Source: Saururus chinensis (taxonomy: Eukaryota; Streptophyta; Magnoliopsida; Piperales; Saururaceae). Taken from it: 64,000 nucleotides of DNA. Positions within the stretch are counted from its first letter, which is position 1; every line of letters begins with the position of its first letter. The notes under the pieces were generated by a model, which was not told the origin of the DNA, made no database searches, and was given only the letters and a program-made list of their open reading frames with translations. The stretch spans positions 9,176,001 to 9,240,000 of the forward strand of contig CP141150.1 in NCBI GenBank assembly GCA_035235625.1. The letters run 5' to 3'. The position numbers were made by a program, and so were the translations under genes. Shown here one piece after another: positions 48,141-60,108 of the stretch.

Positions 48141-49900
48141 CTCTTTAGACACCAAACCCAAAATAATATCTATTAATAAAATATATTAAAATTTTTATTA
48201 TTGGTTTTAAAAAAAAGGACTAAAATCAGGGTTGTCCAACAACCAACACACACACACACACAAACGAGCACATGGGCATTAGCCAATAAGTATGTGGGTT
48301 GCACAATGATGATCAAATAGAACCCAACTAAAGAGAAATTATATAATATAATAATTAATCGAAGCATGATTGAAATTTAATTAAGTTTAGGCTAGGCATC
48401 CTACCTCTCTGATCTCCAATTTTACATTTCCTCCTCCCCTCCTCTGTCACCAGCCACACCCTCTCTTCTATCGACTCCTCTCTCTCAAGCCAAAAGCTTC
48501 CCCCAAAAGTCCTTTAAATGGGTATTTATATTAATTATGATTAGAGTTCCTAATTCAGGAGGGATTAGGGTCAATGCAACCTCCATTAAGTAGTTTAATT
48601 GAGCCTCCCAAACAAAATTTTTGTCACTTTATTAAATTGGGCTACATAGCTGAGTAAATGGCCAATTACCTCATCTAATTCAAGTAAATAGGCACTGCGT
48701 ATCATTTCTAGCTTCAAATAGTCATACTTCCTAAATGTGAACTCCAATTCATGCACTGGCGTTTTAAAGATTTTTCTATTTATTTTTATCCAGGTAGGTT
48801 TCAGCCCTAAACTCCTTTTTCCTTAGGAAGCTGAGGAGAATGTCAATGGTCAAACTCACTGTTTTCCTGGTGGTCAGATTTAAAAACTTAACAAATTCTC
48901 GAATGTTACAAGAATGGCATGTGGTGTAGGGGAAAAGTCAATAATAACAGGTAGGTGGGTTCTTCTCGGTGGGTTCTTTAGATATTTCAGGGCAAAGGGT
49001 GAATAAAATAAAAAAATTAATCCTATGGCTCCCCAAGCACGAAAAAACAAAAGCAAGCAGAATCGGGGCTATCCAAACAATTGTTATGTATGATCCGAAC
49101 CAAAATGATAGATTGTGCGAGTAGCATAACACAACAGTTGGGTCTCTTGTTTGTTCTTACTTCTTTGTTCAAGCTAGAAGGATCGGTTTCTAAAGCTCAT
49201 AATAATAATCTTTGTTAGAGAAATTTGTTCAGAGAGAGAGAGATGATGCGTAGGAAGCTCGTATAGAAAGGAAGGAGAAGCAATACTTCTGCTGCCCCTG
49301 CTCTTGCCACCACAGTAATTGCATCAAATGGCCAGTCTTGGAGGGACTGATTTTGCCAGGTTGGCCACGGTCCTTGGGTACGATTTTGATGACACAAAGC
49401 GAGGACCACGGACACAAGAGGTGATGCTGGACAGAAGCTCCTTGAAGGAGGGGCAGAGGGAAGAGTGATGTGGTAGATTTTCATGATGCAGGGGATAGGG
49501 AGGCCGTGGTTCTAATGGAGGAGAGCAGAGGGAGGAGTGGAGTTGTTGCAGGGTATCTTTGTCATGTTACTAAAAAACGCAAGAGTAATAAGTGGACCAA
49601 AGGGTATGACGATATATAAGTTATGAAGTTGGGTGGAATGTGATACAGTAAAATTATCTTGGGTATAATGTAAATAAAATATTTTGAAGGTCGGTAGTTC
49701 AGATAATGTTATGAAGTTGGGTGAAATACACCTTCTACAAGAAGAAAAAACCACACATTAAGACAGCCAACATCCACATTCTGAGATCTAAATTAAATTC
49801 CGGTAAATTGCCCTCAATCTCCACAGAAATTTGATCTGATCATACTGAGAAGTGAGAAATCTGTCCAATCAAGGCTTCATCCATTGAAAAATATGCCTGG
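48141..49900. other. Intergenic, no gene recognised
   Basis: Contains a (CA)n run near 48,245-48,261. A C/G-balanced stretch at 49,250-49,480 is open on - but carries no domain that I know. Confidence 0.45.
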
Positions 49901-49912
49901 ATCAAAAGTTTA

Positions 49913-50024
49913 TCAGTAACACATTCTGGATGGCAACTCTTTGAATATTCTACAAGGCAGCTCTTTAAACTCCATCAAATCTACTGCTGCTTCACCTTGA
50001 TATTTCTGTGCCCAGACTTCTTTG
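49913..50024 (-). other. Possible terminal exon, unidentified
   Basis: After an acceptor-like TTATAG the - strand is open to TGA at 49913-49915, encoding about 36 residues (KEVWAQKYQGEAAVDLMEF and so on). Codon use looks protein-like but I recognise no family and see no matching upstream exon. It may equally be chance. Confidence 0.18.
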
Positions 50025-50029
50025 CTATA

Positions 50030-51005
50030 ATTGATATTTACTTGGCATTAGATGACATGATGATCAAATAGCTCAACATAAGAAGGTCATACTAGCTGAC
50101 TTGCAAACAATTGTTGCATAACTGAAAAACAAAAGAATTTCTTCTAAAAAAAAAATAGTATCAGAATAGTTATGCTAGACTTAGTTCGTCTATGATTACA
50201 ATCTTCAAGCCAGTTTTGCCACATGATCTAGGTGCAAAGAAAGTGTCAAACATCCAATCACTAGGCATTATAGAATCTGATGCCTTTAACCAATGAGAAG
50301 CACTGAATCCCATCTAATACCAATCCCAGTATGGATAAGCATAACATGAAGTGCATACACCTGACTCACCCGGCCAAAACAGAGGACAAACCCTGCCTAT
50401 AGAAATCAGCATAATTGATCCTGAACATTCTGACATCCCACCTGTTCAGAAGAGAATAAAGCACCTTATAGAAGGTTTGCAAAGACAATATGAATGCACA
50501 ATTTTAACTGTAAAAATACCATTATGATACTTCCAGATCCGTGTGTGTTTAAAACAAAAGAAATGACCTTCCATGAAAGGATTATAAGAAAATTCTGTAT
50601 GAGAATAGACTGGTCTATCGTGCATCCAAACATTTACAGATAAATAATCAGGTTATTGATAAAAACTAACTTTGAGCACTTGCCCCCCAATGTAAATATA
50701 ATACACCATGTTTTACTCTTAGAAAAACATAAATAAAAAATTTGGATTAGTTTCATCTAAACAAGAAATATAATAGGCAAAGAAACCACCCATCCTAGAA
50801 GTGCCAGCGATAAAAATGGATACTTGTCATGAATTGCTTAAGCAAATTAGGTCCATACGTGACTAAATGAACATTTTTGCTTAAATACTTCTCCAAAAGA
50901 ACCTAAGATCCTGTAATTACCTGCCAAGCACATTTCTCAAAAAGAAAGAATAAGAAGACTAGGGTTTACTCAAGAATTTTACAATAGAAATACTATGCAG
51001 TATTA
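50030..51005. other. Intergenic, nothing recognised
   Basis: AT-rich sequence between the PPR fragment and the possible exon; no domain or element ends. Confidence 0.5.
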
Positions 51006-51715
51006 TTACGTGGATGATTGCCTTAGACCCAAAAAGAACACTTTTCTTGCATCCGAAAGACTTCCACATTTAGAGTACATATTAATGAAGGAATTTTGGA
51101 GGACAACATAAGAGAGCAATTCGGATCGGAGAATCTTATTGTGAATTTTCTGGATATACTCTAAGAAACCAAGACCAGAAAGGGCAGTCAAAACAGTAAT
51201 ATAATTTGATCTCATTCCATCCTTCAGCAGCAATTGAAACATTTTCACTGGCTCCTCGTCATGACCAGATTGAGCACAACCTGCAATAAGAGACGGTGTC
51301 TCTATTGGGCAGATTGTTAAAACTACTATAGCATCATTTATGTCACCAGCCTTTGCATACATATATCAAGGAGAGAGGTTCCGACATACACATGGAGTTC
51401 ACAACAACTTTTGATTAGAAGAGAGTGAACTTGACACCCGAACTGAAGCCGACAGGGTCCATTACAGGCCGTAAGAACGGTTGCAAAGGTAAATTCATTT
51501 GGCATGAAATCTGGAATGCAATAATAAACTAGAAGAGATTAGCAGGTATGACACAATCATGAAATACTATAACATTTAAATCCTAACAAAATTACCTGCT
51601 CCCATCAGCTGCACCAAGAGAGGCAATGCTTCGTAACTGCAACCCCTATGTGCATAACCCAGCATCATGGCAGTGAAAGACATAACATCTCGCTCAGGCA
51701 ACCACCAAATAATCG
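51006..51715 (-). pseudogene. PPR protein gene fragment (PLS type)
   Basis: On - the region reads a PPR-like RDVMSFTAMMLGYAHRGCSYEAL near 51,690-51,610. A possible short intron or insertion follows. Then PNEFTFATVLTAC, QVHSLLIKSC and VGTSLLD lead into an extra AT that shifts the frame at about 51,363. The next frame (51362-51006) continues with MYAKAGDINDAIVV, LIAGCAQSGHDEEPVKMF, IQKIHNKIL and NMYSKCGSLSDARKVF. These are repeats of an organelle PPR protein of the PLS class. Both ends of the gene are missing, so it is a dead fragment. It is unrelated in subclass to MRL1. Confidence 0.75.
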
Positions 51716-51815
51716 TATTTGACATAAAGAACAATGAACAATGAGTCTGGTGCTGAGATACACAGGTATAAGATCGCGAGTTTTGATCATGTGCGCATGG
51801 GCCTTTTGGCCGTCC

Positions 51816-54800
51816 CTAATGGCCTTCTGGTCGATACTGACCGAGAAGAGAATAGTAGCAATTGAGCCTCTTATCTTTTAGTAGAATTTCCTTATAAGGG
51901 ATACTTGCAATCTTGGGCCAATCTTCCCCTGTTTCCTCTTGACATCTTCTCCACAACATTGGACACGACTTAATGTATAGGAACTTGAGGCCTGAGGGCA
52001 GCTTAGGTAGGGATGTGAGTTCCGGACAATCCCACAATTCTAAACGTTCGAGTGATGACAGCATGTTGAGTTCAGCAGGCAAGGACATTAGCTTCTCACA
52101 ATAACTGATGCACAGAGACCCAAGTGATAAAGGCAAGTGAACATCTAATAATGACTCGAGTTCATCGCAAGATGATATTGTTAGATCTTTTAGTGTTGCT
52201 GGAAGGCCCACTTCCACTACCTCCTTGACATTGCGGCAATTAAATATTTCCAAGTATTTCAGTGATGCTAGGGGAGTCAATGACATGCTCCACTTGAAGG
52301 ATTCCGTGCAAGATGTCAAACTCAAAGTGGAGTGAGATGTCAGATGGGGTACTGAGTCCAAAAGCATTTCCACACTTTCTACTAATTCTAATATCTCAAG
52401 TGAAGGGAATCTCAGCTCGGTTACCAAACTCTCGCATTTATGAATGACCAACTTCATCAAAGAGGAGGGGAGTTGAGGTGGCAATGCCTTTAACTGATGA
52501 CAATGAACGAGACAGAGTTCGCTAAGGCAAGGAATATCCCCTCTTTTTAGTCCAGACCACTCTTCCAGGCTCCGCAACATTTCCAAATTTAGATACTTCA
52601 GGGATGGGAATGCGACCTTATTATTAGCATCGTTGTTGTCACTGTGCCCACAAAATTCACCTGATAAACATTGCAGTCCCTCCAATTCAAAGATTTCGAG
52701 TCGCATGAGATTAGGCAATAGACCAAGAGAATGTAGTTTTTGGCAATTTTTCAAATATTTAAGCTCAATAAATTCTAGATTTGTGAGCAATTGTAACCAA
52801 CTAGGAAGACTAACACCTCCATAGCCTTGTATGTGTAACTCTTTGAGGCCATGATGGGGTCGGAGGCCCTCTATCACCTCTTCATCAACATTTCCATCTC
52901 GTGGCAGGTAAGAAGAGCTAGATTCATATTCATGTTCATACCAGTTTAGTATCAGCTTCTTGAGACACTCTTTGTTATTTAGGTGGGCTTCTTTAGCCTC
53001 TTCTTCACTCATTACATTCATTAACTTTGAAATCATAATGCCTCCTTTCAAATATTTTAGTTCTTTCAACTCTGCTATTTTACACCCATCCTCCTTGCCT
53101 ACAGCAAAGTTCGACAAGGATTGGAGCTGAGTCAACTTCCCTAATCCAAGGGGCATACTTCTTAAATTAAAAAAATCCCAATGGAGGTGGCGGAGGTTAA
53201 CTAGGGTCTTCATGTCCTTAGGTAACTCAAAAGGGGTAGAGCAGCCATTTGTCTTCAAAGTTTGTAAATTTAATAGACCACAAATTGAATCAGGTAGCTT
53301 TGACAATCTTTTGTTATGTGAAAGATCAAGGTAGCGTAAATGCTTTAGATCCCCTATGGAATTTGGCAGTTCATAAATACCACATTTAAACAAACTTAAC
53401 ACCCGTAATCATCTACAATTATGAAGGATTTTAGGGAGGTTTTCTCGACTATGAAACTCAAGATGATGATGTAGAAATAAGCTATGCAGTCTTTTAAAAT
53501 TATGAGATTCCATATGCAAGGTACCAATCCTCTCATCAACTTAGAAATTATATAAATCCTCATTCACAATACCAATCCTCCCACCAAATAACACATGACG
53601 AGTTTTATCTGAAATTGCGAATGACTCTCCTTCCTCTACTTTGCAACATATTTCATGGGAGACAAACTTTGCTAGATCATGGATGAGGTCGTGCATCACA
53701 TAAACATGTTCACCATCATAATGATTATATAAAAAAATTGACCTCATTACTAGCAGGTCAAAATATTCTCCACCCATACCTTCCATGTCTACTACTTCAC
53801 TGTCTATGACATATTGTTGTGCCATCCACAGTCTGACCAATTCATCCTTCTTCAATTTATGGCCCTTGGGAAAAATGGAACAGTATGCAAAGTATTGTTT
53901 TAGATCTGTAAAAAGGTAAAGGTAACTTAGTTTCAAAGCAGGCAACACTGGGCTGTCTTTTAGGTCCCAAATTTCACTTTTCAAAATTTTTTCCCATTCA
54001 ACTCTACTTTTCGTAAACTTTAAGAGACACCCTAGAGTTCTCAAAGCTAAAGGTAGACCATTACACTTCTTTACAATCTCTTTACCAATTTCCTCCAAGT
54101 GAGGATATGTGTCCATGTTTTCATTCCCTAAAGCTTTTTTCTTTAACAACTTCCACGAATCATCCTTTGACAAAATGTCCAAATTGTGTATAGGAAGAGT
54201 GCCCATGATCCTGGCAACAATTTCACTTCGTGTTGTGACAAGAATTTTACTTCCTTTTACCCCAACTCTAAATAAACCACACAACTTATCCCAACCCATA
54301 GGGTTTTCACTCCAAACATCATCCAACACTATAATGAACTTTTTACCTGTCAAAATATTTAAAAGTTTCCCTTGTAATCGTTCTAATGGTAATCCCTCAC
54401 ATGATTCTCCAGTTTCAGATGCCATTATTATGGCCTTTATAAGTGTCATTTCATCCATAGCATCAGGTACACTTACCCACACTTTTACATCGAAATGAAC
54501 ACTCATTTCTTTGTAAACAAGTTGAGCAAGTGTTGTCTTCCCAAGTCCCCCCATACCTACTATAGGAATGACAGAAAAATTAGATCCCATTGAATCATCT
54601 TCCTTCAACAAGTTTATAATATTCGCAACATTAACTTCTCTTCCAACGACATCAGATTCATCAACAAAGGACCCAGTCTCACGCTGCTCAATTACTGGGT
54701 TAGGGCCTACCTCCATCGGCAAAACCACAAGTCCTAAAGCAAGGCGCTCGTTTGAAATCATATTAAGTCTCTCCCAAATGCCTTTTATCTCGTTTCCTAT

Positions 54801-55169
54801 TTGATGACGAAATTTTACTTTTGTTAAGCCAGAGAAGCAACATAAAATATTGCGTACCTGCTTTCTTTCCTCAACAACTTCAATTTCACCTCTCAGTCTC
54901 GCTTGTTTAACTTCCGTTGCAAACTCGTCGACAATGTCGCCTGCATCATAAGCAACTTCGTCCAGCTTCATAAGCCAATCTTTTATGGCGTGTGACTTCC
55001 ACTGCTTCTCCTCGGCATCTTTTAGCACTCCTTGAATTGCACCTAATGTGCTCTCTAGCTTCTCGATCTCATCTTCGACACCCCACAACAGCTTGATCTC
55101 TGCTATAGCAGCTGATTTCAGACTGTCAATGATTGTCCCCACGATCGGGGACACAAAAACTGCAGCCAT
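51816..55169 (-). pseudogene. CC-NB-ARC-LRR (CNL) resistance gene with two in-frame stops
   Basis: A single intronless frame of 1,118 codons. Residues 1-542 (53541-55169) carry the Rx-type coiled coil (LKDAEEKQW, YDAGDIVDEF), P-loop GMGGLGKTT (205-213), kinase-2 VLDDVW (281-286), RNBS-B GSKILVTTR, GLPLAL (371-376), CSIFPKG and MHD (492-494). TAA at 53541-53543 and TGA at 53409-53411 interrupt the same frame. Between and after them the sequence continues without shift into LRRs (LKHLRYLDLSHN, LPSWLQLLTNLEFIELKYL, LTSLPKLPSGLKFLYI) to the normal end at 51816. NLRs of this type are cytosolic immune receptors for pathogen effectors. As read, only a CC-NB-ARC protein could be made. All NB-ARC motifs are intact, so loss is recent or the truncated form may be retained. 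Confidence 0.88.
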
Positions 55170-56566
55170 GAAAATGAAAGTCAGGTGAAAGGAAGAAAGA
55201 AAACAAAGGGAGAGAGAACACGAATGAGAAACAAAAGGCTAGAGGCTCGAAAAGAAACGTTTGAGCAGGCAATGGGAGACAAGTTCTCTTTTGTTTTGAT
55301 GTTCCACAAGTCAACGGTTCTATTGTATTTCACAGCTGGCCTCGGTTAGTCGTCTCATGAGAAATGGCCGACCACTCAATGATTTTATTGTATTTAATCA
55401 AGTGAAAAGCTTCCCCAACACTTCACAGGTGGATTAATGTTTCTAAAACTTCGAATCAGGATAGACCCAATCTATTTGACGCAGTTTGGCTGAACCGAAA
55501 CTCTGCACAGCTGTTTGTGTGACCCCGATGGACGCGAATATGCTAGGGAGGGTGTTTCCGCTCAGCACCGATTGGCCACCAATGGGTGCCTTCTACGTCA
55601 CAAGGACTAGCAAATTCACAGAGATGCTGCAATTGGATGGCATTTGGGTTCACGGTGACACGGAACCGGGAATTGGGTCACGTTCACAGAATCGGGAACC
55701 CGATTTTCTAACAATGATGAAACCAGAATAAAGAAAACCCGCCTCACGTACAAAAGACACAAATCAAAACAATTTAGAAAAACCCGGGACTTTTTTCCCG
55801 CCTCTCGTACTTCCTCCTCATCGACCGTTGCCACCGGAACCGTCCACCATAGTGCCTCCCTTTTGATCAATCATGAACAAGAGCCGCCGGAACCGGACTT
55901 ATTGCATAGATCGGAGCATAGCAAGATACTCATTCATCTATTTTCGACACCCATTGCACTCCACCTCAATGTGAGTCATCCTCTGGTTGTCCACTTCCTC
56001 TTTGTTCCTGAAGCTCTTGGTTCGTCATCTCTTTGTTCCACCTCCTCTTTGTTCCTGAAGCTCTTGGTTCCTCTGGACAAGGAGTACAAATCCTTTCAGA
56101 AAAAACAACAGCTTCCAGTGTCATCTCCTGATTGACCGCCCTCTTACTCTTCTTTTCCTGCCTCTCACAACTAGGCGCAATACAATCAAGGAGAAAGGGA
56201 GATAGAGTCCAGATGAAATGAGGAGAGGAGGGACGATGCCCTTTGATTAAAAAAATGCTCCTAGTGGCTGCAAAAATCTGTTGTAGTTGAGGATGACAAT
56301 TCAGTGACTACGAGGGCTACTGCAATCATAGATATGATTATGCGGCCCTTTTATGTTGTTGTTGAGGAAGACAATTCAGGGGATGTGCTACATATTGCAA
56401 CATATCAACTCTACCACTTTTGAACTGTAGTTAGTGGTAAAGGTAAACACTTTGACTATGTTTATAATCTTATACAAGCTGTGTTTTTTTATGATACAAC
56501 TTGTAACTTGCTATGTTCATACCCCCTTTTTTTTAGAATAGTTAATATGGATAAGATTGAGGAGAC
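55170..56566. other. Upstream region of the NLR and intergenic sequence
   Basis: No domain was recognised. The frames at 55,486-55,731 and 55,863-56,135 on + are short and lack coding features. A 36-base duplicated phrase (TTCCTGAAGCTCTTGGTTC) occurs at about 56,006 and 56,053. Confidence 0.45.
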
Positions 56567-56574
56567 TTGATCTC

Positions 56575-57250
56575 TACAGGTATATGTTGCTCTGTTATTG
56601 GTGAAATGTTGCAACATTATTGGGCAACGCTGCAATGTTGTAGCATTATTGTAGCATTAACGCCACATCATTGTAACAATAACGCTGCAACGTTGCAGCG
56701 TTATTGCTGCATCATTGCAGCATTTCTCGGTAACATTGCAGCAATAACGCTACAACGTTGCAGCATTATCATTGCAATGTTGCAGCGTTATTGGTGCAAT
56801 GTTGCAACGTTATCGGGCAATGTTGCAACGTTGTAGCATTATTGCTGCAATGTTGCCGCATTAACGCCACAACATTGCCGAATTAACGCCGCAATGTTGC
56901 CGCATTAACGCTGCAACATTGCAGCAATAACATTGCAACGTTGTAGCATTATCACTGCAATGTTGCAACGTTATTGAGGAATGCAACAATGTTGTCGAGG
57001 AACACAACAACGTTGTAGCATTATCGCTGCAACATTGCAGCAATAACGCTTCAACATTGTAGCAATATCACTATAACATTGCAGCGTTATTGCTGCAACG
57101 CTGCAATGTTATCGAGCAACGCAGCAACGTTGTAGCAATAACGCTGCAATGTTATTGCTACAACATTGCTGCGTTCTCCGATAACATTACAACAATGACG
57201 CTACAGTGTTGCAGTGATAATGCTACAACGTTGCAACGTTATTGCTGGTG
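56575..57250. repeat. Palindrome-rich minisatellite
   Basis: About 0.7 kb built from short interleaved words such as GCAACGTTGCA, GCAATGTTGC, GCAGCGTTATTGC and GCAATAACGC. AACGTT/ATTGCAAT words are self-complementary, so any two units can pair within one strand. No fixed long period is visible; words alternate at roughly 10-12 base steps. Open frames on both strands are composition artefacts. Confidence 0.88.
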
Positions 57251-57260
57251 ATACAGGGTT

Positions 57261-57664
57261 ACACTTGGGTTCTACCGGCCACTGAGTGATTGGGCAAGGT
57301 AAATTGTTTTTAGTTGCACATTTTGATTTATCTTTTACCCGTTGCAATGTGATTAAAAAAAAAGTAGGTGGTTACAATGCATTGGGGAGAAAAAGAAGAA
57401 TTTAGGGTTTCAACATGAGATAACATGCTGAATTTCTTATCACTTGAGTGCGATCCATTTTGTGTAGTATGATATTGAGCTGAATCGTTGGTGCCCATGA
57501 GTTTAAAACATGTATTGGCCCTTGTAGCATATAAAATGGAGTGAAGACTTATAAGTATTTGGTTAAAAGATTTTGTTTCATGATTGGTTTTTGGCTTCCC
57601 TTATTCCTTGTGAGAAGTAATACTTATGAAATGGTATGTGATTCATTCTTATTTAATTGTGTAG
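57261..57664 (+). other. Sequence upstream of FAR1-like exon
   Basis: AT-rich and ending in TTTAATTGTGTAG, a good 3' splice site directly before the first recognised FAR1-like exon. This suggests an upstream non-coding exon that I cannot place. Confidence 0.4.
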
Positions 57665-58677
57665 GCTTCAAATGGAAGAATTAGAAGTGGACCTCGGTAA
57701 ATCAAGTGATCCTACAGAAGAAAAAACAAGGGAGATATGGGAGCCAGAAGTTGGTATAAGATTTTCTTCTGAGGAAGAAGCATATGAGTTTTACAATAAG
57801 TATTCCCGAAATGTTGGATTTAGCATTCGTCGAGCTAGCTCCTGTACAAATGTGAAAGGTCAAAGGTGTTATAGAAGATTTTGTTGCTCCAAAGAAGGTC
57901 ATAGACTGTTTGATAAGAAACGGGAAAATCCAAAGAATCCTCGACCAGAAACAAGAGTTGGATGTGAAGCCCAACTGGTCATCAATTTGCAACAAGATGG
58001 TGCATGGCGTATTTGGACATTTGAAGAAAAACATAATCATGAGGTCACAAACTAAGTCTATGTTAATAGGCTAAGGTCGCAAAGGAGAATGAGTACCATT
58101 CAAGTTGTTGCTGTAGACATAGTAGATGGTTCAAGGATACTCCCAAGAGAAGCAGTTGAATTTATGGCTAAGCAAGTAGGGGGTTTGAGAACCTTGGCTT
58201 TATTTAGGAGGACTACAATAATTACTTACGTATGAAGCGCCAAAAAATAATTGACCAAGGAGATGTTTTTGCCATAATCAAGTATTTGAAAGGGAGGCGT
58301 ACTCAAAATTCCTCATTTGAGTATAGCATGCAATATGATGAGGATCATAAAATATCAAACTTCTTTTGGGTAGATCCGGTCGATTATGGATTATCATCAT
58401 TTTGGAGATGTTGTTTGTTTTGATACCACATATAGGACCAACAAATATTATCGTCAATTTGGTCTGTTTGTAGGTTTAAGTCATAATAAGTTGACCATTA
58501 TTTTTGGAGTAGTTTTATTATATGATGAAACCATCAAAAGTTTTGAGTGGTTGTTCAAGACATTCACAGATACAATGGGTAGTCATCCGAAGACAATTTT
58601 AACTAATCAGGATAAGGCAATGGCTAGTGTAATAGCTTTGGTTTTACCGAATACCCATCATTGTATTTGTGTGTGGC

Positions 58678-60108
58678 TGATAAGTATAAAATATATATCT
58701 ATTTTATAAGCCTTTTTACCTTATTTGTTAGTATAGATTAGGTTAATTTAGAGTTAGTTATAGTTTATTTAGAATAAGATAGATATTAGTATTTTAGTTT
58801 AATTATTATTAATTTTGTAGTTATTAGTAGTTTAGATATGTATTTAAATCAAATTAGAATTTTAATTATATTCTACATGTCTAAAATATGATATTTTATA
58901 TTTTGTAAGAAAAATGCGCTTATCGAGGTACTTGGACAATGTTTGGAATGATTTAAAATAGTCTTGACATGCTTTAAAGTGATTAAGACAACTTTTCGGA
59001 GTTATAAACAAGTTAGAAATTAATATGAACATAAAGAAAAGCTTAATGAACAGAATATGGACTGTCCAGAAAAACTGTCCGGATTGTAGAAACACTATAG
59101 CCGTTCGAGCGGGTCACTTACCGTTCGATCGGGATAACGTGATTTTGAAGCAAAACTCAGTTCAAGCGTTCGAACGGGAATGCAGGGCGTTCGAACGGCA
59201 TAACGTGCAGTTTCCTAGTTTTAGCCAATTTTCAATCCTTTTCATATTGGACTTCTTCCTACGGATCTTATGCCTATAAAAAGACATATTTGGCTTAAAA
59301 CTAGAGGATTCCAGTATATTTTATGAAGAGAAAAAGGAAGAAGAAGATGGAAGAGAACTTAAAGCTTTTAATGGAGATTGAAGTGCTTTCTTCTATCATG
59401 GAAGGCTAGACTTTTCTTTTACTTAGGATTTGATGAAGCTATAGATAAGTTTCAGTTTCTTTTCTTTTTAATTTAGATCTCAGTTGTGAATGATGACAAT
59501 TGTATGATATGTATTTCCTTTTTAATGGAAGAGCTTTTAATGTTTATTCAAGTCTATGTTGATTTATTGTCTTGTAGATGATAGATTGATATGGTTTTGA
59601 TATTTGCATTAATTCTAATTTATGTGATTTAGATGAGATGGTCATACAATAGTTTTAATGTTCAGTTAATTAATGACTTGGATGAGTTATACTAAGATTA
59701 GACGGGTTATGCCTATAGCTAGTTTAGTGTAGATGATTCGTGCTATTGTCGAAGATAGTTCATGCCATGGAATTTAATTAATGATTCTTTCTAAAGTAAT
59801 TCTAGCTTGTAGCTGAGAATACTTGTTCATATTCACACTAGATTTAGATTAAAAGTTAAGGAATTGTTATGGTTTTATAGTGGATTCAATTTTCTAAGTA
59901 ATTTCCATCATATTAATCTCTTGTTTTTAAACTAGTTGATTTCTTTCCTTTACTTAATTAAAGTTTAAGTTTGTTTTAGTTTTCAATCAGCAAATTTCTT
60001 TTTAGATATAGTAATAATTTATCCATGCCTAAGGTTCGACAACCCTTAAATACTTATCCTAGTACAATTACCTTGTACACTTGCGAAGGGTTTAATTATA
60101 AACGATCA
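58678..60108 (+). mobile_element. Solo LTR inserted in the FAR1-like pseudogene
   Basis: 1,431 bp with TGATAAGTATAAAAT and AACGATCA ends. Flanks GTGGC (58673-58677) and ATGGC (60109-60113) form a 5 bp TSD with one mismatch. A TATA box CCTATAAAAAGA lies at about 59,273-59,284 and CTTGCGAAGGGTTTAA precedes the 3' end. These resemble Ty3/gypsy LTRs. No coding region, second LTR, primer site or polypurine tract. The host protein frame reads straight across the insertion when one TSD copy is omitted. Confidence 0.85.
59098..59206. repeat. Cluster of four CGTTCGA-type palindromes in the solo LTR
   Basis: CCGTTCGAGCGGG, CCGTTCGATCGGG, GCGTTCGAACGGG and GCGTTCGAACGGC occur within 110 bp, about 70 bp upstream of the TATA box. 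TTCGAA is self-complementary. Could be a repeated protein-binding site. Confidence 0.6.

Noticed and set aside
54109..54498. Antisense + frame over the NLR
   Set aside because: It is a shadow of the NB-ARC coding strand.
56567..57043. Cys/Ile/Gln-rich frames on both strands
   Set aside because: Artefacts of the palindromic minisatellite.
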